DNA of 64,000 nucleotides, from the NCBI GenBank assembly GCA_013396915.1, contig VWZL01000328.1, positions 310,186-374,185 of the forward strand, given 5' to 3'. The DNA comes from Stercorarius parasiticus (Eukaryota > Chordata > Aves > Charadriiformes > Stercorariidae). The stretch's first letter is position 1. The number at the start of each line of letters is the position of its first letter. Below, piece after piece: positions 52,507 through 64,000 of the stretch. The notes below the pieces were generated by a model. It was not told where the DNA came from. It searched no databases and saw only the letters and a program-made list of their open reading frames with translations. A program made the translations under genes and the position numbers.

Positions 52507-55500
52507 ATCTCTGATTGCAGTTAAGATGCTTGTTTATAACATTAAAAACCTCAGAAAGTTCGGTTCAGATAAGCGTTCATTCTTCTGAGTGCTTATCTGA
52601 GCCTAACTCAAACTCTCTGACTCCTCTGAGCCTGCAAAATGGATGTCTTACAAGAACTTTTTAAAAATGTGTTTCTGTATTTTAAATTCCAGTTGGAAGC
52701 AAGCGCTAAGAGGGGTGAAAATGAAAGATAGCATGAAGCAAATAAATTAACTTGCAAATCCCAATATGATTTGATCTGGCTGGTTTTGGTGAAAGTCACT
52801 CTGGTTCAGCTTTTTCACTCACCCCCCTGCCTTGCATTGGAAAAAATCCAAATTCAATTACTTCCATGTGTACTAGAATTAAAACAATCAGAAAGGGAGA
52901 GGTTTTGCGTGGACTGTGTGCCTAAAAAACTGCTGGCAAAGGGCTCTCGTCCCCGTAATCTCTGAAGTGGCTGAAATGCTTGTTTGTGAATGTGTTATAA
53001 AAACATTTAAAATGGTATGTTTATGATAATAGATACAGTAAATCATGTGTAATGTTTAATAAGTAGTGAGGCTGGGTTTGGCAATAGAAAAGACACAGCA
53101 CTTTCGTTAGCAGCACAGAGGCTTAGTTCAGTCTGATTTGGCTCTGGCTTCTGGGCAGATTTAGTTTCTATTGGATGTGCTTAGAGGTTCAGTGCAGGTA
53201 TCTGCAGTCTGTCTCCATGATAAGTTGGAACAGGCTGGTGCTACTATTCAATGCTAACATCGCTGAGAACTTCCCATTACACAGACCTGTTTTCACTTGC
53301 TTAAATTTCACAAACCTGAAATGGTTTGGACCATAGACATCCATCTCAAATGGAATAGGACATGGAGAGAATAAAAATCTTCAGGGGGTCTGGAGAGGGT
53401 CAGGCAGCAAGAGCTGGACTTCAGAAAAATGAGTGGAAGAACATCTGCCCACCTGAGCTGTCCTGTCCCACAGCTGGAATGAGACCCGAGATTCCCAGTC
53501 CGCAGCTGCTTGAGCCATGACCTGGCTTAGTGCCCCTCTGAGAGGCTAAAAGTCTAGTCTCGTTAGACTCTCCATTAGCTCAAGTAGCAGAAAGTTCTGG
53601 CGTGGTAACCTGCTCATACGACGACCACTTGGAAATTAGATTTCAGCTCACTTTTTAAAATTGGGAAAACATTTAGCTGACCCACATGAAAGAACAACCC
53701 ATCCACAGAATATAAAAGTTACAAAATCCAATGTGCAAGAATGAAGATGTCCATGGAATTTTAATTAATCCCTGCATGTCCGTTATAATAATCTTTAATT
53801 ACTAAAATTCTGAATCTCCCTGAGCTTGGTAAAAACAGTGTGAAGGTACTTCTTGATCTTAGAATTTCTCTTGGGGCAAATATGTTGTACTAGAGAACTT
53901 CAAAACAAAAGCAATATACACATATTGCTTTTTTAAATGCATACAATATGGCAATGCAAATTGCACCATAGCCAAGAGTAAGGACACCTATGTGATTTCT
54001 TTAAGGTTGTGGGAAAAAAATTGAAGAAAATTGAGATAAAATGTTATTTACTGGTAAATTAGATGGCAGAGCAGACCAATCTAATTTCTGAACCAAATGG
54101 ACTTCAGGCGGATTTAGCCAGGCTTCTAAGGTACGTTCAAGGCTTCTGGCATCTTTCTATTACTGTGAACGAGTTCAGGCATTCTTTCCACTTTAAGAAT
54201 AATAGTATTACTCTGTCCAAGCATGTTATAAAATTATTCTCTTGTGCTGCATATGCTATTTTAATGCATCTTAATAGTTTAACCGGTGAAACTGTGAGAC
54301 TTTCAAGCTGTATTTTTACTGATACAAAAGTTTTTGCAAAGGTGTTTTTTTATTATTTTTAACATTTTAAATTCTTTTTTTTTTATTTTTTGCAGAATAT
54401 TTTACTATCAAACCAAGATTTAGGGAATTACGATCATAAGGGCTCTTGCCAGTCCTTTCTTACTGGAGCTGCAAATAATCCACTATTCAGACCATAACAA
54501 GAATTTAATCCTCAATGCTTTTAATTTAGAGCTATTTTTCTGCCTCTGTTTCCTCACTGCATTCCCTCCCAAAAAATTGTTTGTTATACTGCTCTCATTA
54601 ACCAAAACCACTATCTCCTTTAATAAAATAGAGTTTGAGAGTTTCTCTTCCCCTGGAAAGTCAATACAGATAAAATCATTTCAGCTGTTTGGCTCTTGAT
54701 TAAGTTCATGGGAATCCAAAGCAGTCTCATTTATTTAGGTGGAGTAAATCTGGACTTATTAAAGAGCAATTCTGAGCAGAACATAAATCCATAATTTCAG
54801 TAGATCCAAATTCTCTCTTTGGTTTTCTTCCCAGTTCTGTGTGTGTGTGTATTATGTTTGTATATGTAGGGCTACTGTTGGGTACTGACATCTAGTGTGG
54901 TCCAACTTAACGTATATGTTGGTTTGATCCTAGCTATAGCTTCATTAGTACTTGCAACAATCTGTAAGTGCAGCTTCCTTGCCCTTATAAACTTCACTGA
55001 AATTTTAAGGAAAATTGCCATTTTACTTATCTAAGGCAATGAATTGGTGAATGTACCTCTATGAAAAAAAAGGTGTTGAGATTATTTGCCAAATGGCATT
55101 AAATACTTATCATAATCACTATATACTGAAGGAAAAGCTGTTGCTGGGGGCTCTTGGATGCTTCCATGATGTTAGGTAGCAATTCCTGTTTTCTAAATGG
55201 TGACAAACATTTGTCTACAACTTATATTTATGAATTCAGTGTCAGAGAGCAACATCAGAGGCTTTGTGAAAAGAGGGGAGAAATTTGTGGAAGCTCTGCA
55301 GAAAATCTGCTCTATGTTGTATTATTTTTGATTTTTTTTTAGTATTTTTGAAAGGACTGATATTTTAGACATCTCTGAGTTTCCATGTCACTAACTGCCC
55401 CCGTTCTTGGCCTTGGCCTCTAAGACTGGAGTTATGGCAACACAAGAAGAATGAGTGAGAGCTGCAGTGAGATTTAATTAGGCTTTCTTCTTCAGAAGTT

Positions 55501-58500
55501 AAAGCAGCTAGAAGCTTTTAAATGTTTCTGGAGCTTTGACATGAAACAGTTTGGATAACTACAAGAACTGTTGGGACTTCAAAGGATGCATCTTCACATT
55601 ACAAAGAGCAAAGGAATGCATGTATTAGAGGAAGATCTTATGCCAGTTCAAGTTCATCTGGAAAATATTTTTTGTGCTACAGAGGCTGGTGCACCAGCAA
55701 ATTTGCCCTGGTGCCAGGCAAATCTTTTAAGTAAGCCTCAATTTCTGTGTTTTATGATGTGTATGTTCAGGTTCTCCTCAACTTGTTCCCACAAAGCAGA
55801 GAAAAAGGAGAGAAATTGTGACTCTGCTCTGCCTCTTGAAACCCTTTCAGTCTTTAAATACAGTCAAACGATGGCCTGTGTGACTCTTTCATCTAATGCT
55901 TTTCCCTAAAGGCGATGACATCCCAGACAAAATCTTGAGCACTTCCCCTAGCCCAGAACCTCTTTGGTGAGCTGTTGCCCTTCCTTACCATTTCTGTCCT
56001 TTGAATGTCAAGATCTCCTTGCATTGTCTCTGAAATATCTTGTTTACTCACAGTTATATTTCTGGGTACAGGCTTGTGGGATGTTAGATGTTCTTGGTCT
56101 GTGGTCCAGGCCCCATGGGTTACTGAAATACAAGTACATTTAAATGAGTAAAAGCATAAACTCATGCCACTGACACTGTATAAATATTATTTATAGGTGA
56201 CCGTTTAAAGGGAGATACAACCCTCTTTAGCAATAATGTAATGGCTGCAGAATCTTTCTCACCTCTATCACCTTTCCATTTTCTACATGTAAAGAAAAAA
56301 AATAGTATTTCCAGTGCTTAATTAATATTCTTTGCCTCAGATAGATGTTAGCCATTACACTATTAGCATATCTCATTCTTCCAGTATATCTCCTGAAGAG
56401 CAAGCAAGGTTATTCACAGACAATTAAGTAGTCAAGGACTAGAGTTTGTCTTATAAAGAGATTTATTTTGCTTAATAAGTTGCTGTTGGACAGATGCTTC
56501 CTGAATCAGTGAATAATCCCTTTGATTTTGTCATGATGGCAGTGAAAGCTGATGCTCATCAGCCCTCGATAAATCATAGGCCCACAGAGATCTGCTCCAT
56601 TAAAAAGTCTGCAATTAGTGTCAGCTTCCTAAGAGGAGCCCTGCCCACAGCTGTGTCACCCCATCCAAGAGAGAAGCTCCGTCCTCCATCCTTTGATCTA
56701 ACAGTATTAGAAATGCAGGTTGACAAGAAGGCAGGATAATTATGTGAATGGTAATTCCAACTTAATGAACCACTGAAATACTATCATGGAACAAGTCTCC
56801 TTAAAAAGTTATAAGCTGGGAGTGCAGTACAGAGTTTTATATTTAGTCCATGGTAATGAAATACGTTCGTGTTATCCTTTGAATGAATCTATCAAAACTC
56901 AAAGTGGTGCTGATTGTTCTTACTTAGCCTGCTAAATATCCTGAGAAATACAGGGCTGAAGTGAGGAGGTTTTGTTGCACAGGAAATGTGATTTCCTGTG
57001 TGCTAATTCCACTCTACCCATTATCACCTAAGCCCTTCCTTGCTTTGTGTACCTTCTATGTTCCCCTGCCCACCCAGTCTGCATCTCGATATGACAGTGT
57101 GCAGGGGAAATGTGGCATAGGATCTTGGAGATCAGCCCTGTAGAGTTGCTGGGGGCAATATTTTCAGCCTGAGAAGGCAGCGCCTGGGAGCTGGATGCAA
57201 AGAGTCCTCCACCATCTATGCTTGACCCTCCTCTGAATCCATGGCTTTTATGGCAAAGCTTCCCTCTCACCCTGCCCTCATTTCATACCTGTTCCTCTCA
57301 CAGGGAGAACTCTGAGAAGGTGCTTTCCTTGGCCATTTCGAGGCCTAAGCTAAAAACTGAGAGTAAAGTCAACATATCCCACACTGTGCCATACAAATGA
57401 ACCTTTCCCCTGCCGCTTCAGCGGCAGCTGTGCTCCTGGAGATTCCCTTGCATCCCCCTTCCTTGGATCTCCTCCTCTTGGCATCTTAATTCCCTGGAGG
57501 AAAAGCTGCTCTTAATTTATCCATTTGTTTCACTTGAGTTCCCCCAGCAGCTCTCAGCTTTTGAGATACATTTCTGTACAGCAGATAGTTGTGCTGTATG
57601 CATGAGGATAGGAGACCTCGACATATTTACTGCCACAAAAAATGGGACAGCTCATCTCTGTGATCTCTGTGGTCTCTTTATGAACCAGAGATGCTGCATG
57701 TCACGGTGTGTGTGGGGGACAATATGTGAGCAATAACTCTCTGCTCTCTTTTAGAAGCTCTTGCTCAGAAGGATCAGACCCCGAGAGGAGTCCGAGTGAC
57801 CTTACAAATCCATCAGGATATTGTCTTAGTGAAGAGATGAGTCTCACGCTGTGCTCTGAAAATCGAGGAAGGGGAATTTATTCTGCTGCTGTCACTAGTG
57901 AGTGCCAAAAATAGCAACAAACACTTGCACTGGTGAAAACTAACTTTTTCCACTGAGCATGTAGGGCCCTGTTTTTAAAAAGCTGCTGTGTTTTTCCAGC
58001 ATGTTTGTGCTCTGACTTGCCAAGTTCTGCCTTGCGTAAGAGTGTATGTAATATGTCTTCCAGGCATGCTGTTGGGTATGGTGGCTTCAGGGGTTTATGT
58101 GATTTGTCTATGTTAAGGAGTATAGGAAATACTAAAAGGATTAAATAGTGTTATAGTTTCCTTGCAATGATCACATTGCAAATTTTCTTCTAGTACTTCT
58201 GGGGAAACAGGTCATAACATCTAAAGCGATATAGAAAGCTTTATTAATTGCTTTTATGCTTTAAATAAATTCTCAGAGTAACATTAGCACATTGACATCC
58301 TTGTGCTGGGGTAAGTCGGGTAATTTGCCATGTGTATGTATGTGATCAAATGCAGTCACAAAGTAAAGAAGAACCTGTTATTGGATTAGGGGATGATAGT
58401 ACTGGTATCTGGAAAGGGGTATTTCCACAGAGGGCATCTCCGTCTGGGCTCTCTATTCCAAAAATGATTGTGAACCAGGCGTGTGTCTCTAGTCTTGTGT

Positions 58501-61500
58501 GTTGACTCAACAAGAAGGTGTGAATGAATAGCTTGAATGTGCGTTCCCTGGCAGTGATCCCTTAATTTGGGTCAAGGCACAAGCACGTGCAGGGGTAGAG
58601 AAGCTCCTGTTGCCATTAAAGAGTCTAAGAGGGCTGCCCCCATTGGGCCAGTTCAGTTCCTTTACAGTCGCTGTTGCTCTTGGTGGAACATCAGGCGTAG
58701 TCGTGGTACGGCTCTGTGTCTCAAACCGCTTTCCTTCTTTTCAAGACTTACTTTCAAGATATCACAGTGCAACCACAGCTACTTAACAAACCTAAGATGT
58801 CAACCTTCTAAACAAGTTTTAAAAATTAATTATTAAATTAGCATAAATCTCAGAGCTAAAAATAGCTGCATTTGGATTAAATACACACAGCTGCTTAGTT
58901 TGTTTGTAATCCAGTTTTCCCCGTGGTATCTGGCAGTCAGAGCATAAAAAGGCATTCTTGAAACTATATTATTTCTAGGACTCTTATATACAGAAGCTTC
59001 TGGATACTTGGGAGGAAAAAAAGGGGAAAATGAACATTGCTCAGACACTGCAGTGCTTATTAAAAGATAAATGCTTTCCAGGGATGTATTTCTGCTTAAA
59101 ATAATCTTGAAAAATCTTCAGAAGACAATAGGTGTAGAGAATGAACACAGCATACGTGGCACAACATTTCTTTGCAATCCACCCATGCTTGAAGCACGAG
59201 TGGTATTTTAAGTTACTGATTGCAACTAGTTTTCTTGGAAGTCAGGGTTCAATTTACATTTACAATTGCCTGAAGCTATTTTAATGAGTCCAAATAAAAG
59301 AATAGCCCGCCTTCAAAGCTGTCTCAGAAATGACACAGAAAATGTTAAGCATACCTGTGGCTTGCACTTGTGTTGTTTGTTATTATCAAACTTATATTGC
59401 CTCTGGTTTTGAAATCTTAAGGGAACATTTTTTCTGCAAAGTGGTGCCTTAAAATGTAAATGTGTTTTCTGAAATGCATTTTGTTATCACTTCTGAAATA
59501 TTTTTGATCTTTTTTTTATTTCTGCTTTGAAAAAACAAAAAACTTTACAGAAAACAAACACATTCCTTGCCCTTACAGGAAAAGTTAAGAAAGAAGGAAA
59601 CAAACCAGCCAACCAGGAAACCTTTTCATGACTGTGGAGTTGAAGTAATTGTCATGGTCGCTTTTCAGAAAAGGCAAATTTTGGAGGCCTTTAACAGATA
59701 TGGACCTATTTTAAAATACGCTGTAAAACTACAGCAGCTCCCATACTAAAATAGGGCCAGTTGGCAGGGACTGAGCCTGTGGACCAGTTTAGCAACTGCA
59801 CGCCGGCACTGCACATCCTTTTCAGGAGTACACCCAGCACAAGTGGTCCTGGAGCCCTCTGCCAGGCAACATTTCCCGCCTCTGTGCTACTGCTAACGGC
59901 GTACCCTCCTGTGAAGCGCCTGGAGCATCCACCCAGGGAGACAGGAGACCGAGAGGATAGCAAGCTTTGCCTTACTGAAGTACTTGGGTGAAAAGACCAG
60001 CTGAGTGTTGCGAAAACGGTATTCACCACGTATTGCCGGTATAATTCACTCGAAGGGGTTGAATTTTTAGCAGAGCTGGGAGGGATTGGCCATTGCTTTG
60101 CACTGGAACTGCTGGGGCCTGACTGCGCTGTGAGCATCCCTAAAAGGTCAAAAAGGTTTCAAGCTTTGACAAGCCAAGTGCTATTAGAAAACAAGCCATG
60201 ATCATTAACATTTTGTTTAGAGAAAACTCCGCATCTAGGGAAGAGGCGACAGAAATTAAAGGTTTATAAGTCACTCTCTCCCTTCCCTCTGCAGGACTGA
60301 TGCTTTCTGCTTTCATTTCAGCCAGCTCAGTGGATTTCTGATTGTGGCAAACTCTGTGCAGTCCTCTGTGGTCCCTAGGAAGGCTGTTCCTGTCACCTGT
60401 AAGGTGACTTCTTATCTCTGTCCTTCTCAGCAACCTCCCTGCTAAACCCGTGTCTCTCACTGTCTCAGCACTACCTTCTCTATGGCACTCTCAGATCTTC
60501 CCCTGCACAGCTCAGTTGCCTCTTGGAAGATGATCAACCCCCTTCTCTCAGGGGATTTCACACACCACCATTCCTTTTCCTAAGGGAAGAGCTGGGAACA
60601 CAAAACCAAAATGCACACAATCTGCTACCAGTGCTTCACCTGCATTTCATCAGAGCCCTGGGTGAACAGAAAGGTGTTTCTGGTGTTGTACACAAAGGGG
60701 ATCTGGCAGTCAGTGTCCTGGTCTTCTCTCAGGGGATGTGGCAAACGTGTCCCGGAATAGCTATTAGCATGCGCTGTCATGCGTTCCCATTTACAGGAAT
60801 AAAAAAAAAAAGCAAGAGAGTGCTTCTGGTGGCTGACCTTCCCCCAGTCTCCAGCAGTTTCAGTGTATGTTTGAACTAGTTGGAAATAGCTATTAACTCG
60901 GAGGAGTTATAGGGGATAAAATTTGGACTTTCTTTATTTCTTCAAGGTCCAAAAGACAAAAAACATCCTTATTAGCAGCTTCTCTTGTTTGAGGTTTTTT
61001 TTTAGCCTGGATAAATGCTACTTGTATCAATCAAGAAAGGCACTGAATGCTCTGTAATCTCAAGAGATACTAATTTGCAATTTATGGATTATCATAACAG
61101 CTCTCTTGTGCATTATCTTGGGCACAGAAATGCAGTTAAGAAGTCTTTGTCCTCAGTCATTTATTCGCAGTTTCCTCACTTGAGCTCATTCATCTCTCCA
61201 CGAAACCGAACTGGAAAGTGGATTGCTGAGAACATCAGAGTTTAAATAAGTCAAAATTGAGTTTTATTTTGGTTTTCTGTGTGATGGAGATGGAACAATT
61301 AGTGTTTAGCTTTGGGCAGCAAAGAGCACAGGGGAGGCAGGAAGTTTTGCAGCCAAAGAGAAGGTACCTAAAACTGCCTGAGTTCAGAACATAGTGCTGC
61401 GGTACTGAGTCACACCTTTGAAGCTCATCTAGGCTCAATATCTTGTCCCTGAGGGGTATCAAACTCAGAAGTTTCAAAAAGACTCTCATCACTAAGTGTA

Positions 61501-62949
61501 TCTACCAGTGTACCATACCTTTCCATGGTCTTCCCAGATGACTGGGCTACAGCAGGGCATGCTTTCCACATTAACCCATCAAAGGATTTTGGAAGTTTAC
61601 AGTAGCATTTGTAAAAGCAAAAGTCAAAGGAACAAGCCTTTCCCACCAGCTGCATCAGTTATAAACTGCTGAAATGGAAGATAATGAATATTTCTGGACT
61701 GCTGATTATCAGTGTAGAAATTCTGATAGAATACATCAGGGGACCCAGCTCAGTTCCAGCTTAACAGCATTTTGAAAGCCATCGCATAGTTTCTTTTGAA
61801 TGACAACACCCCCTCTGAAATTGAAATCTGTGGAAGTACCTTCATTCCATTCCTGCCTACCTCCCCACCGGCCTCCCCAAGCCACTGCCAAGGATTGAAA
61901 GTGATCCCATTGTCGTGCTGCCAAAGTAAATTAACATGAATCACAATTTTCCATAATAACTATTCAAAATTAAAGCAGTTGGTAATTAAAGTAATCCTTG
62001 CTCCCTGGTGACACATGCAGCGTGACAAAACAGAAGTAATGCGACAGCAGCAGAACCTGTCTCCTTTATTTACTCGCTGCTTCAGTGCCTTGTTCTGCTG
62101 AGTGACTGATCTTCTATTGAATTACGGAAGAGCAACTGAGTTAAATTAGAGTGAATATTTGTGGTGAAAATGTTAGCGTGAAAATATCTGCTGTGATAGC
62201 CCATAAAATAAAATCAATATACTTCCAGATTCATCATGCCCCTCCTGGGTCTGTGGTTAATTTTGCTGCGGTTTTCAGGGAAGCGAAGGAGCTCTGCAGC
62301 TCAGCTGCCGGACGGAGCCTGGGAAACCCTAACCTGGAGACTTACAGCCCAGAGAGCCCAAATAAGATGCACGGCACAGAGTGGGTTGCTTTGAAACCAC
62401 CTCCACCCAACGTTACATCAGCAGCCTTGGAAAAGGTACTTTTAAACATAGAAACCAGTTAAAATTGGAACAAAACGTTAGTTTAAGTTCTCTGTGCCAG
62501 CCTGGGGAGGTCCTAGCAGTGTTGCCTCCTTTAGGATGGTCTCCAGGAGAACTGTAGTGCCACAGCTCTCTGGGAGGAGGTCTTCCTCCATCCTGCTGGA
62601 CCAGCTCTGCTTGCTGTATCCCAGGTGGTGGGGCTTGTCTGTACTCAGCCTTCCAGGCCTGGAAAACCAGCATCTTACAACAAAGCGAAGTTTTGCCTCT
62701 TGCCTTGTAAGGACTGATTTGACAGAAAGATTGCTTTCTTGTATTATTAAAAGTCTTAGTTTAAATAATAGCCTGAACTCAGAATAAATTGATGAAGGGG
62801 AAAGAACAGGTTCTTTTTTTTTTTTTTGAGTTGTGAGATTTTTGTCTTTTTGCATTCATTCCCCAAAATAAGAATGATGACATCTGGATCCTTTGTGCTT
62901 TTGTACTCTTCCAGTAGCATAAATCTACGCTGCAGTTAACAGATGCAGG
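52507..62949. other. Intergenic region, no supported gene
   Basis: About 10.4 kb of ordinary AT-rich DNA with a short TG repeat near 54838-54850 and homopolymer T-runs near 54374-54391 and 62815-62827. The open frames on both strands (for example 59706-60137 on the minus strand and 55571-55909 on the plus strand) lack splice context or family resemblance. I recognise nothing else. Confidence 0.6.
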
Positions 62950-63307
62950 CTCTGGGGAGACCTTATAGAGGCCTTCCAGTACCTGAAGGGGGCCTACAGG
63001 AAAGCTGTGGAGGAGCTGTTTGCAAAGGCATGTAGCGATAGGACGAGGGGCAATGGCTTTAAACTAGAGCAGGGTAGGTTTAGATTAGACATCAGGAAGA
63101 AGTTCTTTACAACGAGGGTGGTGAGACACTGGAACAGGTTGCCCAGAGAGGTGGTGGAGGCCCCATCCCTGGAGACATTCAAGGCCAGGCTTGATGAGGC
63201 TCTGAGCAACCTGATCTAGTTGAAGATGTCCCTGCTTACTGCAGGGGCATTGGACTAGATGACCTTTAAAGGTCCCTTCCAACCCAACATATTCTATGGT
63301 TCTATGA
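62950..63307 (+). mobile_element. CR1 LINE, 5'-truncated copy with ORF2 C-terminus
   Basis: The + strand frame is open from about 62950 to a TAG at 63217-63219. It encodes the CR1 ORF2 C-terminal signature: GDLIEAFQYLKG, GNGFKLEQGRFRLDIRKKFF, VVRHWNRLPREVVEAPSLET and FKARLDEALSNLI. It is followed by a short 3' UTR with GGACTAGATGACCTTTAAAG, GGTCCCTTCCAACCC and the terminal ATTCTATGGTTCTATGA octamer tail. The uninterrupted frame suggests a relatively young copy. Because CR1 copies are 5'-truncated, no functional element is present. Confidence 0.95.
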
Positions 63308-64000
63308 AAGTGAAATGCAATTTGTCCTCAAGAGACACTATGTGAATCAGGACAAAATAACAGTATGAGGTAAAAGATAAAAAATAAGCTTTATTGATGA
63401 GCGAAATATTAGGCAAAAGTTGCTGCTTACAAAGTCTTTGGAAGATGGAGATTGAGCACACTTAGCACAGTCAGCACAGTCCTTCCTGCAGAACGCTGGG
63501 CGGAGAAGTGAGTCCAAGGAAGCACAACGAGAAAAGGCTCATGAGCGAGCTGTGGTGACAGCAGAGATGGGGATGGGATTACACTGATTCTTTAAAATGA
63601 CTGCTGAAGGAAAGGCTTGATGCTCAGACACAGTGCCAAAGGAGCCATCAAATGAAGGGGTGGGAAACAAAGTTAATTTTAACTTTAGCATAGTTTGGAG
63701 GGAAGATTGAACTGAACAGAAACAATTGTTTCCATCTCTTTGGTGTTGCACAAGATGCTACGCCAGGCAGGGCAAAAGCCTCAAAATTGTAAACCTTCAT
63801 CTCACAGTCTGCTCTGATACAGTCCTTTTGTATGATGCTGGCAAGACTCTCGTTCTCCACTCTCCATGCTTCTGCCTTCTCCCTGTCTTCAGTGACGTGA
63901 GGGTAATAAATTCCTGAGGGTAGGAAAGGGAGATGTGGATTCAAAACTTACGGAGCGCTCAGACACAGTAATGTGCTCTCTGCCACTAAAAATCCTGTAT
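63308..64000. other. Intergenic, nothing recognised
   Basis: The last 0.7 kb of the window shows no exon-like sequence with splice signals and no repeat that I recognise. Confidence 0.6.

Noticed and set aside
59706..60137. 143-codon minus-strand frame
   Set aside because: Serine/proline-rich low-information composition, with an overlapping frame on the other strand. No start context, splice sites or family match.

Overview
This is vertebrate genomic DNA, most likely from a bird of the Neoaves group. Coding sequence is split into short exons with GT/AG introns. There are 3'-end copies of CR1, the dominant avian LINE, with the typical ATTCTATG-like tail. One fragment (about 16020-16125) resembles an LTR I remember from neoavian, especially passerine, genomes. 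No prokaryotic gene organisation, CRISPR array, tRNA or rRNA is visible.

Positions 1 to about 24655 (+ strand) hold the 3' half of EPB41L2 (protein 4.1G). Eight coding exons can be placed: 32-320, 2300-2332, 5387-5533, 11275-11835, 13701-13823, 14348-14446, 16552-16632 and 19253-19360 (stop). The reading frame is continuous through all junctions, giving about 479 codons. A spliced 3'-UTR exon starts at 23398 and ends near an AATAAA at 24630. The FERM and FA domains lie upstream of the window. The exons encode a hydrophobic alternative cassette, an acidic 11-residue microexon, the end of the spectrin-actin binding region, a long acidic/serine-rich linker, and the conserved 4.1 C-terminal domain.

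Positions 31201-34663 (- strand) hold SMLR1, an 81-residue single-pass membrane microprotein in two coding exons, convergent with EPB41L2. This is the same neighbour arrangement I know from human 6q23. Its 5' flank carries a TATA-like element and HNF4- and FOXA-type motifs.

The rest is introns, a convergent intergenic gap (24.7-31.2 kb) and about 29 kb of apparently gene-free DNA (34.8-64 kb). That stretch contains old interspersed repeats (a MIR, three other degraded amniote repeats, one CR1 copy), a 9-N assembly gap at 41996-42004, and a few stretches that could be conserved non-coding elements.

No clearly undescribed system is visible. The items most worth checking are the hydrophobic cassette plus microexon inside a cytoskeletal adaptor gene, and an intragenic CpG island (about 9885-10070). 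The island has a near-consensus CTCF site, a G-quadruplex candidate and a possible alternative first exon. Gene assignments rest on remembered family sequences, not on a search.
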